A DNA stretch of 64,000 nucleotides from Rheinheimera nanhaiensis E407-8 (GCF_000296695.1 NZ_BAFK01000018.1:1-64000), one strand, 5' to 3'; positions 28,785 to 37,679 are shown, counted from the first letter of the stretch. Notes: generated by a model from the letters alone, not told the origin. A program made the numbers and translations.

Positions 28785-30375
28785 CAGTGTTCTCCTGATA
28801 TAGCGGCCAGTGTTGCTGCTGTAACTGCGTCACCAGCAGACGCAATTCGGCTTCCAGCGGCCGGTCTTCGCTGATCTGCGCATGTTGCTGCTGCAAACTG
28901 TGCAGCATCTGCTGCAGTTCAGCGGTTAAACTGCTAAAACACAGCTCGCCCCGGGCGATACGCAGCTGCACACCTTGTTGCACCGCCAGCAGCGAGGCCG
29001 CCACCACCTGCTCGGTTAACTGCAGCACCCGCAGACAATCGCGCGCTGCTATGGTGCCCATGCTGACCTTGTCCTGGTTATGGCATTCAGTAGAGCGCGA
29101 AAACACGCTGGCTGGCATCGTCAGCTTCAGCGCTTCGGCAGTCCAGGCACTGCAGCCAATCTGTACGGCCTTAAAACCGTGATTAATATAGCGCCGCTCC
29201 GGCGTTGCGGCAGATAAGTTTGATGGCAAACCATTGTTAAACTTAGTGTCCATCAACAATGCCATCTGACGGTCATGTAAATCGGCCAGGTTGGCCACCG
29301 CCGTTTTCATGGTATCCATCACCATCGCAATATGGCCGCCATAAAAATGGCCACCATGCAGCACATGCTCACCGATACCGTCGATAATAGGATTGTCGTT
29401 GGCACTGTTCAGTTCGTTCTCAATCGTCTGCTTAAACCAGGGCAGCGCATCGCGCAGCACACCAATAATATGCGGCGCACAACGAATAGAGTAGCGGTCT
29501 TGCAAGCGGCTGGAATTGCGCGGGTGCTCATAGTGGTTTAAGTCGTGGCGGATCCAGCCGGCCACTTCATTTTGCCCCTGATGTGGCTTAACACTGAATA
29601 AAATATCATCAAAATGATGGCTGTTGCCTTGCAGCGCCAGGCTGGCCAGTGCGGTGATGCGGCTGGACATCCGGGTTAGGTATTCTGCGCGCTGGTAAGC
29701 CTGGCATGCCAGCGCCGTCATCACGGCCGTGCCATTCATAATGGCCAGACCTTCTTTGGGTCGCAAAGTGACCGGGTTCAGCCCGTAAGCCGCCATCACT
29801 TCTGCTGCCGGGCGTATTTGCCCCTGATGAAAAACATCCCGCTCGCCAATTAACGCCGCAGCAACATATGACAACGGCGTTAAATCGCCACTGGCACCGA
29901 CGCTGCCTTCCTGTGGAATACAGGGCACGATATCGTGATTTAAAAATGCCACCAGCAAATTAAGCAGTTCAAAACTGACGCCGGAATAACCCTGGCTGAG
30001 CGAACATAAGCGGGTAGCCAGAATGGCACGGCCCTGTTCAGGCGTAAAGTGTTCGCCAAGGCCACAGCCATGAAAGCGGGTAAGATGAATGGGCAACTCA
30101 TACACCTGAGATAACGGCACCTTTACCGTTACACTGTCGCCGTAGCCGGTGGTAACGCCATAGATTACGCCATCTTCCTGCAGCAGCTTATCCAGAAAGG
30201 CCACGCCGGCATTAATTTTCTCTGCAAAGTGGGCGTCGTCACTCAGGCCTACCGGTGCCGCCTGGCCGGCAATCGCATTGATCTGCTCGATGCTGATGCG
30301 GCCTTTGCCAAAGCTAATGACCGGCTTAGCTGTCTGGGCTGGCTGCGATAAACCGGTTTCAAGTACTGCTGTCAC
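28771..30375 (-). CDS. Aromatic amino acid ammonia-lyase (HAL/TAL family)
   Basis: 534 residues from GTG 30375, chosen because AAGGAA lies 7 bases upstream; the open frame continues back to 30570 inside the acyltransferase gene. The MIO-forming Ala-Ser-Gly is at 161-163 (GSVGASGDLTPLSY) and the catalytic Tyr in YGVTTGYG. At the selectivity loop, where histidine lyases have Ser-His, this has FHGCG (101-105). With the pigment context this points to tyrosine (or phenylalanine) as substrate, giving a coumarate-type starter. Substrate is inferred; the family is certain. Confidence 0.88.
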   Translation of the reverse strand: MTAVLETGLSQPAQTAKPVISFGKGRISIEQINAIAGQAAPVGLSDDAHFAEKINAGVAFLDKLLQEDGVIYGVTTGYGDSVTVKVPLSQVYELPIHLTRFHGCGLGEHFTPEQGRAILATRLCSLSQGYSGVSFELLNLLVAFLNHDIVPCIPQEGSVGASGDLTPLSYVAAALIGERDVFHQGQIRPAAEVMAAYGLNPVTLRPKEGLAIMNGTAVMTALACQAYQRAEYLTRMSSRITALASLALQGNSHHFDDILFSVKPHQGQNEVAGWIRHDLNHYEHPRNSSRLQDRYSIRCAPHIIGVLRDALPWFKQTIENELNSANDNPIIDGIGEHVLHGGHFYGGHIAMVMDTMKTAVANLADLHDRQMALLMDTKFNNGLPSNLSAATPERRYINHGFKAVQIGCSAWTAEALKLTMPASVFSRSTECHNQDKVSMGTIAARDCLRVLQLTEQVVAASLLAVQQGVQLRIARGELCFSSLTAELQQMLHSLQQQHAQISEDRPLEAELRLLVTQLQQQHWPLYQENTDAQR

Positions 30376-31357
30376 CTGGCGCTTCCTTCTGTTGACTAAG
30401 TTTGTGCTGACTGGCCGCTGGCAATTGCCAGAAGTCATAAAAATTAAACCATTGCAACGGGTAGCGACAGGCAACCTGTTCCAGTTGCTGAGCATATTGC
30501 TGCACGGCATTTTGCAGTGCCTGTTGCCGGTCTTTACGCGGTAGCTTAAGCTGCCCGGCAAAGGGTTCAAACATCAGGTTGTAGCCGTTATCCTGCCGCA
30601 TGCAAAACATCAGATAAACCGGACATTGCAGTATGCTGGCCAGCACCCAGGGGCCGATGGCAAAAGGGGCCGGTTTACCAAGAAAATCCGCCCAGATGGC
30701 ACGTTCCGGCGCCTGCACTGAAATACGATCGCCAACAATCACCACCAGCTCACCGCGTGCAATACAATCACTGAGCATCACACCGACGGCCGGGGTCAGC
30801 TCTGTCACTTCAATCAGTTGCAGATCCACGGCACTATTGCTGTCCTTTAAGATACGGTTGAACGCAGCAGCGTGACGGGTATGGGCCAGTACGTTAATTT
30901 TTACCGGATATTTGCTGCGCACCAGGGCGCGACACACTTCGAGGTTACCTAAATGGCTGCCAATTAACACTGCGCCTGTGTCGTGCTGCATAATAGTGTC
31001 AAAACCAACACTACCGCCGTAATACACCTGTTTGCCGTCCAGCCGGCCCAGCCAGGCATCTATTTTCGCCAGCGCCGCCATGGCAAATTGCCAGAAGTGG
31101 CGATAACTTTGCCAGTAACCCGGCGGGCGCTGAAACGGGCTTAGTGGCCCTTTAAAAGTATGTACCTGTTGCAAAAACTGCCTTGACGCGGTGCGGGCGC
31201 TGCGATCTTTGATAAAAAAATAGCCAAGCACCGGCACCATAACCAATAAAATCAGATATTTACCACCAAATCTGTACAAACCCAGCAGTAAACGGATGGC
31301 CAGATAACTGCCATTTTCACGTTTTTGCGCCCAATGACTGCGTTGCGCCGTTGTCAT
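30359..31357 (-). CDS. LpxL/HtrB-type acyltransferase of the APE cluster
   Basis: 332 residues from ATG 31357, which overlaps the glycosyltransferase stop (ATGA). Hydrophobic N-terminal anchor (KYLILLVMVPVLGYFF) and the acyltransferase motif SHLGNLEVCRALV (H-x4-E), as in lipid A late acyltransferases. In several APE clusters this domain is fused behind a glycosyltransferase in one ApeJ-like protein; here they are two genes. Probably links the polyene to its lipid or sugar anchor. Confidence 0.83.
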   Translation of the reverse strand: MTTAQRSHWAQKRENGSYLAIRLLLGLYRFGGKYLILLVMVPVLGYFFIKDRSARTASRQFLQQVHTFKGPLSPFQRPPGYWQSYRHFWQFAMAALAKIDAWLGRLDGKQVYYGGSVGFDTIMQHDTGAVLIGSHLGNLEVCRALVRSKYPVKINVLAHTRHAAAFNRILKDSNSAVDLQLIEVTELTPAVGVMLSDCIARGELVVIVGDRISVQAPERAIWADFLGKPAPFAIGPWVLASILQCPVYLMFCMRQDNGYNLMFEPFAGQLKLPRKDRQQALQNAVQQYAQQLEQVACRYPLQWFNFYDFWQLPAASQHKLSQQKEAPGDSST

Positions 31358-32091
31358 GCCTGGCTCCATTTACGCCACAACAGCACCGGCGCGCGCCATA
31401 ACATGCCAAAAAACAGCCGGGTATGCATTTTGCTGATCAGCCAGTTGTCACGCAGCAGATTAAAGTGCGAGCGGCCACCTTGTGGGTACACAACCTTAGT
31501 CGGAATAAACTGTACCGGCACGCCTTGCCAGTACAACCGCACCATAATTTCAATATCAAAATCCATGCGTTGGCCCAATTTTACCCGGTCCAGTAGCGCG
31601 ACAGTAGTGGCCAGCGGATACACCCGCAGCCCCAGCATAGAATCTTTAATATCTCTGGACAGGGTTTCAATATGTACCCAAAAGTGCGTAATATGCCGGC
31701 CTATGCGCCGGCTGCGCGGCATAGAGTCGTCATACAAGGGCGCGCCGCTGATCAACGCCAGCGGCTGTTGTGCGGACAACTGCCAAAACGCCGGTATATC
31801 CTGAATGTCATGCTGGCCATCGGCATCAATTTGCAACGCATGGCTCAGGCCGGCAGCCAGAGCATGGCGCAGGCCGGCGCTTACTGCCGCGCCTTTGCCG
31901 CCATTTTCGGCCAGCGTAAGCAGTTGGATCAGGCTGTGCTGTTGTGCCAGTTGTGCCAGTACCTGTTTGGTCGCCATATCAGAGCCGTCGTCGACAATAA
32001 TCAGCGGTAACTGATACGGCAGTAAGGCCGCAACCGTTGCGGCTATGGTTTCATGATGGTTGTAGATCGGGATCACAAAGCAATTACGCAT
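31354..32091 (-). CDS. Family 2 glycosyltransferase of the APE cluster
   Basis: 245 residues of GT-A fold: CFVIPIYNHHETIAATV, VDDGSD (UDP-sugar site) and QIDADGQHD (DxD-type metal site). Probably transfers a sugar to the lipid anchor of the pigment. Coupled to the acyltransferase gene by a four-base overlap, and overlaps apeI upstream by 8 bases. Confidence 0.85.
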   Translation of the reverse strand: MRNCFVIPIYNHHETIAATVAALLPYQLPLIIVDDGSDMATKQVLAQLAQQHSLIQLLTLAENGGKGAAVSAGLRHALAAGLSHALQIDADGQHDIQDIPAFWQLSAQQPLALISGAPLYDDSMPRSRRIGRHITHFWVHIETLSRDIKDSMLGLRVYPLATTVALLDRVKLGQRMDFDIEIMVRLYWQGVPVQFIPTKVVYPQGGRSHFNLLRDNWLISKMHTRLFFGMLWRAPVLLWRKWSQA

Positions 32092-32440
32092 CGCTGGTCA
32101 GGCTCCATTTTAACCGGCCAGACGCAACCTTTTCACCGTTACGGCTGTAACTGAACAAGCTTGTCTGTTCGGCACTGCGCTCCAGTACTAACAGCAGTTG
32201 CTGCCCCGGTCTTATCATCTGCTGAAACTTCAGCACTTCTACCGACACAACCTCGGCGAATGCCGAAAAATACCGCTTGCTGTAGTGCACTGCCCAGTCC
32301 AGCTGGGTTACGCCAGGCAGTACCGGCGCATCGGGAAAATGACCGGCAAACCAGTGAATATCAGCACTGATCTCCAGTAGCAAGCTAACCTGTTGCTCAG
32401 TCTGGCTTACTAGCGTCAGCGCGGGGAATAACTTAGTCAT
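32084..32440 (-). CDS. apeI: Aryl polyene dehydratase subunit (ApeI type)
   Basis: 118 residues from ATG 32440, one base after the apeH stop; a start at 32488 would lie deep in apeH. Hotdog fold with the FabA/FabZ-like HWFAGHFPDAPVLPGVTQLDW, where the His is catalytic. Expected partner of ApeP in removing water from the growing polyene. Confidence 0.87.
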   Translation of the reverse strand: MTKLFPALTLVSQTEQQVSLLLEISADIHWFAGHFPDAPVLPGVTQLDWAVHYSKRYFSAFAEVVSVEVLKFQQMIRPGQQLLLVLERSAEQTSLFSYSRNGEKVASGRLKWSLTSDA

Positions 32441-32441
32441 G

Positions 32442-33779
32442 CTAAAACAACGCCTCCAGTAGCGCGCGCGGTAATTTACCCTGCGCATTGTACGGCAACG
32501 CCGTTAAATAACGAAACCGCTTAGGTAGCAAGACCCGTTCAAAGCGTTGTAGCAGGTGCTGCCTGAGCAACTGATTCAGTGCCAGCTTACCCTGAGTCTG
32601 CAATACCGCCTGCCCGGCCGCTGATAACACAACGACCAGCGCCAGCTGTACTTTTGGCTGTTGCAGGATCAAGGCGGCAGCAGCACTAACCAGTTCACTG
32701 TGTTGGCAAAACTGTTCCAGCTCAGGCAGTGACAAACGTTTCTCTTCCAGTTTAACAATACGGTCCAACCGGCCTTGCAGCATAAAACTGTTGTCTGACA
32801 GCAACTGTACTTTGTCCTGCGTCTGGTAGCAGCCATTATCCGGCAGATGCGGTGATTGCAGCACTAAGGCGCCTCGCTCGTCGCTGGCCAGTTGTACACC
32901 GTTAAACGCCTGCCACGGGCTGTTGCTATGCTGGCGCTGGCGAAAAGCAATGCCACCGGTTTCAGTACTGCCGAACACTTCTGTCGGCAGCAGCCCTAAC
33001 GCCTGCTGATAGCGCGGCGGCACAACATCGGCTAAAGGGCCACCAGAGCTGAAAATAGCGCTGATCCTGTCAGCCAGCGGTGCCAGTTTAGTAATATCGT
33101 CAAAGCGCGCCAGATGCGCCGGGCTGGCAACAAAAACAACCTTGTGTTGTTGCAATAAGGCTTGCCATTGTTCCAGATAGCTAAGCTGCTCAGGGTAAAA
33201 CGGCCGGTTGTTGCACAGTGGCCACAGCAAGCGAAACAGCAAACCGTAGATGTGCTGCAGCGACACTGTGCCGGCCACCAGTGTCACCTGTTGTAGCACA
33301 GCACCAAATTGCTGTTGCAGCGTCTGCACTTCGCACAGCAACTGTGACAGGCTTTTGCTGATCAGCTTAGGTGCGCCACTGGAGCCGGAGGTAAAAAAAC
33401 TCAGCCGGCATTGCTTGCTTAACTGCAGTTGCAGCTCTGCTTGCGCTGTAGCCGGGTTTGCAGCGCCACTAAAGGTTTGCCCGGCCTGCCAGTCACAATG
33501 CTGTGCCGCCAGTGCCAGTGTGGCCGGTTGGCCATCGGCAGACAGCACTATATGCTTGCCGGCTATCGCCAGTGCCACCAGCCAGATACTAAACTGCAGG
33601 CCGTCCGGCTGATATAGCAACACGCTATCGCCATCCTGCTGCAGGATATGTTGGTAACACTGCTGTACACTGTGATACCAGCGCTCATAGTTATAATGTT
33701 GGCCATGGCTGTCCAGTGCGATAATTTGCTGTGCCGACGCCCAGCTTAGCTGCCAGGTATTATTCTGTTGCTCTAACAC
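32442..33779 (-). CDS. apeH: AMP-dependent acyl-ACP/CoA ligase (ApeH type)
   Basis: 445 residues from a GTG overlapping apeG by 20 bases. AMP-binding family: SFFTSGSSGAPKLISKSL (phosphate loop), EVFGSTETGG and the hinge region LDRIVKLEEKRLS with a final KLPR. Probably activates the aromatic starter acid (coumarate or a benzoate) and loads it on an ACP. Moderately divergent from true CoA ligases, as in other APE clusters. Confidence 0.87.
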   Translation of the reverse strand: MLEQQNNTWQLSWASAQQIIALDSHGQHYNYERWYHSVQQCYQHILQQDGDSVLLYQPDGLQFSIWLVALAIAGKHIVLSADGQPATLALAAQHCDWQAGQTFSGAANPATAQAELQLQLSKQCRLSFFTSGSSGAPKLISKSLSQLLCEVQTLQQQFGAVLQQVTLVAGTVSLQHIYGLLFRLLWPLCNNRPFYPEQLSYLEQWQALLQQHKVVFVASPAHLARFDDITKLAPLADRISAIFSSGGPLADVVPPRYQQALGLLPTEVFGSTETGGIAFRQRQHSNSPWQAFNGVQLASDERGALVLQSPHLPDNGCYQTQDKVQLLSDNSFMLQGRLDRIVKLEEKRLSLPELEQFCQHSELVSAAAALILQQPKVQLALVVVLSAAGQAVLQTQGKLALNQLLRQHLLQRFERVLLPKRFRYLTALPYNAQGKLPRALLEALF

Positions 33780-34314
33780 GACGTCTTACCAGCCATTCTG
33801 CTGCCATTAACAAACCCATCAGCAGATAGGCAATAAAACCGTTATATAACACCCACAGATCCCAATCACCCCACCAAGCCGTCAGGGCCGCTATGCTGCC
33901 ATTTAGTAGAAAAAAACCACACCAGACCTGAGTCACTTTACGGGTATAGGCCACGCCTTTGGCATCCAGTTCACCTTCAACCAAACTCGCCAGCCGTTCA
34001 ACCACCGTCGGCGGATAACATAGCGACCAGCCAAACAGCAATAACATACCGCTGTTAACCCATACCGGGTAATACAGCATGGCTTGCTCGGCTTTACCCA
34101 GCACACTGGCAGCCAGCAGGATAATGGCGCTGAGTAAAAAGAAGCCGCGTTGTGACAGCGTACTTTGGCCAAATATCGCCTTCACCAATGCTATTAGCAC
34201 CAGTGGCGTTAAGGCGGCTGTCGGATGCCAGTGACTGACCGCCCACCAGATGTAGAAGGGGTAAGCCAGCAGAGTCAGTTGCAACAGCACTTTGATCAAA
34301 GGATGTTGCAACAT
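33760..34314 (-). CDS. apeG: APE cluster membrane protein (ApeG, COG4648 type)
   Basis: 184 residues with about six hydrophobic segments, e.g. ALTPLVLIALVKAIFG, FFLLSAIILLAASVLG, SGMLLLFGWSLCYPP and LWVLYNGFIAYLLMGLLMAAEWLV. Found in most APE clusters between the ACPs and the ligase; role unknown. The ATG overlaps the apeF stop (TGATG). Confidence 0.8.
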   Translation of the reverse strand: MLQHPLIKVLLQLTLLAYPFYIWWAVSHWHPTAALTPLVLIALVKAIFGQSTLSQRGFFLLSAIILLAASVLGKAEQAMLYYPVWVNSGMLLLFGWSLCYPPTVVERLASLVEGELDAKGVAYTRKVTQVWCGFFLLNGSIAALTAWWGDWDLWVLYNGFIAYLLMGLLMAAEWLVRRRVRATE

Positions 34315-34562
34315 CAGGCGTCGATCAGGGCGTATACTTCATCAACTACGTTAGCTACAGTGCGTACAGCTTTAAAGGCATCCGGTTCAATTTTCTTGCC
34401 GGTCAGCTCGCGCAGCTTTACTACCAGGTCAACGGCATCAATGCTGTCCAGATCCAGATCTTCGTACAAGTGAGCGCCCAGGTGTACCTGCTCTGCATCC
34501 AGTTCAAATTCCTTTACCATTAGTTGTTGTAATACGGCAAAGATGTCCTGTTTTGTTTTCAT
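34314..34562 (-). CDS. apeF: Acyl carrier protein 2 of the APE cluster
   Basis: 82 residues. Four-helix ACP with the phosphopantetheine site Ser40 in DLDLDSIDAVDLVVKL. Acidic, with the usual spacing. Carries either the starter or the growing polyene; needs activation by a phosphopantetheinyl transferase, and one is encoded divergently at 36.5 kb. Confidence 0.88.
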   Translation of the reverse strand: MKTKQDIFAVLQQLMVKEFELDAEQVHLGAHLYEDLDLDSIDAVDLVVKLRELTGKKIEPDAFKAVRTVANVVDEVYALIDA

Positions 34563-34576
34563 TGTTGTTGCTCCGG

Positions 34577-34834
34577 TTACTGCTGCTGTTGCTGCACATA
34601 AAGCGCCAGATTACTGATGCTGGCAAAGTGCTGTTTATTTTGTTCGGCGTTGGCGTCGGGTTTAATCTGGTATTTTTTCTTTAACGCCTGGCCCAGTTCT
34701 AAAGCGTCGATTGAATCCAGCCCAAGGCCGTCACCAAATAAGGGCGCGTCATCATCTATATCTGCGGCAGTAATATCTTCCAGCTCCAGCGTTTCGATGA
34801 TCAGTTGTTTTAGTTCGTGTTTTAAAGCGTCCAT
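34577..34834 (-). CDS. apeE: Acyl carrier protein 1 of the APE cluster
   Basis: 85 residues. Phosphopantetheine site Ser41 in GLGLDSIDALELGQAL. It differs from the second ACP in having a shorter first loop and a Gln-rich tail, which fits separate duties for the two carriers. It follows the acyltransferase gene after two bases. Confidence 0.88.
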   Translation of the reverse strand: MDALKHELKQLIIETLELEDITAADIDDDAPLFGDGLGLDSIDALELGQALKKKYQIKPDANAEQNKQHFASISNLALYVQQQQQ

Positions 34835-34836
34835 AG

Positions 34837-35598
34837 TTAACTCAATACCTGCTGATAAAAACCTTGTAAATCCCTTGTCAGCTGTCTGGCAGCAAGCGAA
34901 GGGGACGACAGATTACGGTAGCTTTGTACCGCTATCGGTTTAATAAAGTGAATAGCCAATGTCGGCTTGCGCTTGGGTACGTTATACCAGTGTTCTTCTT
35001 TGGTCAGGGTGCTGGGCTGGCAACTGATGCGCAGTGCCAGATAATCACAGCCTGAGCGCAGCGCTATATTGGCCGCGCCGCGTTGAAACTGCAGTGCCTG
35101 GCCAGGCTTGCTGCGTGTGCCCTCCGGAAAAATAATCAGGTTGTTACCCTGTGCCAACGAGGCCGCGCAGTCATCCAGCAACTGATCCGGATCAGCATTA
35201 CTGATATAGCCGGTACTGCTGATCACACCGCGCATAAAGGGGTTGCGAAACAGCTGCGCCTTTACCACGCAGTCAGCATTAGGCGTCATGGCGATTAAGG
35301 CAACCACATCAATCAGGCTGGGGTGGTTGGCAATAATAATCCGGCCACGCGCCTGGCGCAGCGTTTGCTCGGCGCTAAAATCAAAATTAAAGATCTGTAG
35401 CCACTGCATCAACTTGATAAAGCTGCGAAAAGTAAGATGCACTGTATGGCGGGCGCGGCGTTTACGTTGTTCGGCATCACGGATGATACAACGCTGTAAT
35501 GGCAACACAGTAACTGACAATAAAACGCTACCGACACCAAAGGCAATAAAGCAAAAGCCGGTGGCCAAAATGCGATACCAGTGATTCAGTGCTTGCAT
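34837..35598 (-). CDS. apeD: Lysophospholipid acyltransferase-like protein (ApeD type)
   Basis: 253 residues of PlsC type. N-terminal membrane segment (FCFIAFGVGSVLLSVTVLPL), NHPSLIDVVAL (H-x4-D catalytic motif) and IIFPEGTRSKPG. In APE clusters this enzyme is thought to move the polyene from the ACP to a lipid acceptor. Sits three bases after apeC. Confidence 0.85.
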   Translation of the reverse strand: MQALNHWYRILATGFCFIAFGVGSVLLSVTVLPLQRCIIRDAEQRKRRARHTVHLTFRSFIKLMQWLQIFNFDFSAEQTLRQARGRIIIANHPSLIDVVALIAMTPNADCVVKAQLFRNPFMRGVISSTGYISNADPDQLLDDCAASLAQGNNLIIFPEGTRSKPGQALQFQRGAANIALRSGCDYLALRISCQPSTLTKEEHWYNVPKRKPTLAIHFIKPIAVQSYRNLSSPSLAARQLTRDLQGFYQQVLS

Positions 35599-35601
35599 CT
35601 A

Positions 35602-36309
35602 TCAGCCCCTTTGCCACTGCCACAGACATTGACGACCGGCTATGCTGACTGACTGACATTGGTGCTGCAGCCAGGGTAATAATTGCTGCGTTTGTTGCTC
35701 AGATGCCAGCTGCGTCGGTGCACTGTGGCGGCTGAAGCAGACTTTCTCGCCGTCACTGCGGCTAAGTAACAACGCCAGTGCCACCGGTTGTGCCGGGTCC
35801 TGACAATACTGTTGATACACTTGCGGCACAGGCTCATCGGCATACAGCACCAACACCTGACTGAGGCCAGGCTCAGTTTGTAGCCTTGCGGCCGCTTCCA
35901 ACACCGCATAGTGCAGGCTATCAGCCCCAGCGGCTATGGCATTACTATCGGCGCGGTTTTGGCTGAATAAACTTAACTGGCCAATAATGGCATTGTGCAC
36001 TGACAAAGCGAATTGCGTCGGAGACAGCGCTTCTTGCTGTGCCACCTGCTGCAACAATCCCAGCGTTTTATGTAGATCGCCATGACGGGAGGCAAAAATC
36101 GTACTGATCTGTTGTTGCACTACTGACGTATCAGTGTTTGCTTGCAATTGTAAGGCAACCTCAAACGTCAGCTTGGTCAGTTTGCTTAAACGGCGGCGGG
36201 TCATGGCTGGCACCTTTGTCAAGTCAGGCACAGAACAAGCACCCAAGCCGGCATCACCCTGGGTTAAATCCGGCGTCCATACCGCCCAGTCGGTTAAGAA
36301 AAATTCCAT
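35602..36309 (-). CDS. apeC: Beta-ketoacyl synthase-like chain length factor (ApeC type)
   Basis: 235 residues from ATG 36309. It has the N-terminal thiolase-half pattern (KLTKLTFEVALQLQ, SVHNAIIGQLSLFSQNRADSNAIAAGADSLHYAVLEAA) but no catalytic Cys and no second half, as in the Ketoacyl-synt_2 family. In characterised APE systems this protein pairs with ApeO as KS/CLF and sets polyene length. First gene of the minus-strand cluster. Confidence 0.85.
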   Translation of the reverse strand: MEFFLTDWAVWTPDLTQGDAGLGACSVPDLTKVPAMTRRRLSKLTKLTFEVALQLQANTDTSVVQQQISTIFASRHGDLHKTLGLLQQVAQQEALSPTQFALSVHNAIIGQLSLFSQNRADSNAIAAGADSLHYAVLEAAARLQTEPGLSQVLVLYADEPVPQVYQQYCQDPAQPVALALLLSRSDGEKVCFSRHSAPTQLASEQQTQQLLPWLQHQCQSVSIAGRQCLWQWQRG

Positions 36310-36527
36310 CACAAGTTACTACTCAGTACGCTAAGATTTAAGCCGCCAAAAACCGCATATCATATATAAAACGGAGGCTAAAAGTAAATAAAGATGCTGT
36401 TTAAATCTACTTTGCTATCAGGATACAATCGGATTTATTACTACCGGACCAGCCATAATCATTCACTTATGTTAGCTCGCCGGCCATTATAAAATTTAAC
36501 GACATCGCAAGCGCCGGGTTATTAATT
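36310..36527. promoter_or_regulatory. Divergent promoter region between apeC and the phosphopantetheinyl transferase gene
   Basis: About 218 bases, AT-rich (e.g. CATATCATATATAAAAC around 36356-36372), with no gene. It separates the pigment operon (minus) from the PPTase gene (plus), so both promoters should lie here. I see no clear operator. Confidence 0.45.
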
Positions 36528-37103
36528 ATGATTAGCTTCGCCTACCGTCTTACGCTACAGACGCCAGAACAATGCAAACCCTGGCTCACCGCAGCTGAAT
36601 GGCAGTACAGTCAAGGGTTAAGCGCAAAACGACAGGCGGAATTCAGTAACGGCAGAACTTTGGCGCGCAAAATGTTGATGCAGAACAATCTGCTGACAAT
36701 AGCCGACATCGCTATCGACCTGCCATCGGAAAGTGCGCCCCGGCTGTTAGTACAGCGCAAAAAGATGCAGCTAAGTATAAGCCACAGCGGCACAGCTATT
36801 GCGGTTGCCCTTAGTGACCAACCCATAGGACTGGATATAGAGCAGATAAAGTGTCGTGACATTAAGGCGCTGACCGAACAACTGCCGGCAATGGCTGGCG
36901 TAACAACATTACAACAGTTTTATCAGCGTTGGACTGGCTGTGAAGCCTACAGCAAATATAGCGCTGACTCTATCTGGCAGACTCTGCAACGGCCTTTGCC
37001 AAAACAGATCTCGTTGTATTACTTGCCTTTATCAGACTATATGCTTTGCTTATGTTATCGCAAAAGTGATGTAGCAATACAAAACATCGGGGAACTACGA
37101 TGA
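36528..37103 (+). CDS. 4'-phosphopantetheinyl transferase (Sfp type)
   Basis: 191 residues. SISHSG (substrate loop), the Mg-binding GLDIEQ (101-106) and RWTGCEAYSK (134-143) follow the Sfp pattern, but the usual Lys in WxxKEA is Cys here. It is divergent from the APE operon and probably converts its two apo-ACPs to the holo form. It ends in an ATGA overlap with a small membrane-protein gene. Confidence 0.82.
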   Translation: MISFAYRLTLQTPEQCKPWLTAAEWQYSQGLSAKRQAEFSNGRTLARKMLMQNNLLTIADIAIDLPSESAPRLLVQRKKMQLSISHSGTAIAVALSDQPIGLDIEQIKCRDIKALTEQLPAMAGVTTLQQFYQRWTGCEAYSKYSADSIWQTLQRPLPKQISLYYLPLSDYMLCLCYRKSDVAIQNIGELR

Positions 37104-37342
37104 ACTTTATTATGTTTTTAATTATCGGCGCTATCGCCGGCTGGCTAGCCGGTACCATTATGAAAGGCCGTGGCTTTGGCTTACTGGGCAATATGGTGGT
37201 GGGTATTGTTGGCGCCTTTATTGGCGGCTTTTTATTCAGCGCGGTGGGGCTGGCCTCTTATGGCTTAGTGGGCTCGCTGATCACGGCTACCGTTGGCGCT
37301 GTAGTACTGCTGTTCTTAATCGGCTTAATTAAAAAAACCTAG
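37100..37342 (+). CDS. GlsB/YeaQ/YmgE-family stress membrane protein
   Basis: 80 residues, almost all hydrophobic and glycine-rich: three membrane helices with GAIAGWLAGTIMKGRGFGLLGNMVVGIVGAFIGGF, the signature of the transglycosylase-associated (YeaQ/YmgE) family. Exact function unknown; relatives respond to stress. Its start codon overlaps the PPTase stop, so the two are co-translated. Confidence 0.88.
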   Translation: MNFIMFLIIGAIAGWLAGTIMKGRGFGLLGNMVVGIVGAFIGGFLFSAVGLASYGLVGSLITATVGAVVLLFLIGLIKKT

Positions 37343-37348
37343 CTTGGG

Positions 37349-37591
37349 TTAAAACAAATCCAGTGACTCGCCACTTGGCCGAGCGTCCTGCTCTTTTTTC
37401 GCTTTAGCATTAAGCCGCGCCCGGCGCTGTGCCAGTAGTTTCAGAATGTGGGCGCGCTCTTCCACCGGCTTTTGGTGCCAGTTAAAACGTTCCTCACGCG
37501 AGCGCAGACAGCCAATGCAATAGCCACGGCTGTTGCTTTGGCACACGCCGATACAAGGATTGGGCAGGTCAAACAGCTCTAACTGATCCAC
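37349..37591 (-). CDS. DUF1289 small cysteine protein
   Basis: 80 residues. The cysteine motif PCIGVCQSNSRGYCIGCLRSREERFNW (C-x3-C-x8-C-x2-C) defines DUF1289 (YdhL-like) proteins and may bind metal or iron-sulfur. The C-terminal half is basic and helical (LKLLAQRRARLNAKAKKEQ). Convergent with the YeaQ-like gene, six bases apart. Function unknown. Confidence 0.85.
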   Translation of the reverse strand: MDQLELFDLPNPCIGVCQSNSRGYCIGCLRSREERFNWHQKPVEERAHILKLLAQRRARLNAKAKKEQDARPSGESLDLF

Positions 37592-37679
37592 GCTACTACC
37601 GCACTGGTTAATGAGTAGTTTAAGTGTACGTTGTGACTAACGTTGCGTGCAAATGGCTATGCATTCGGCCTAACAGCGT

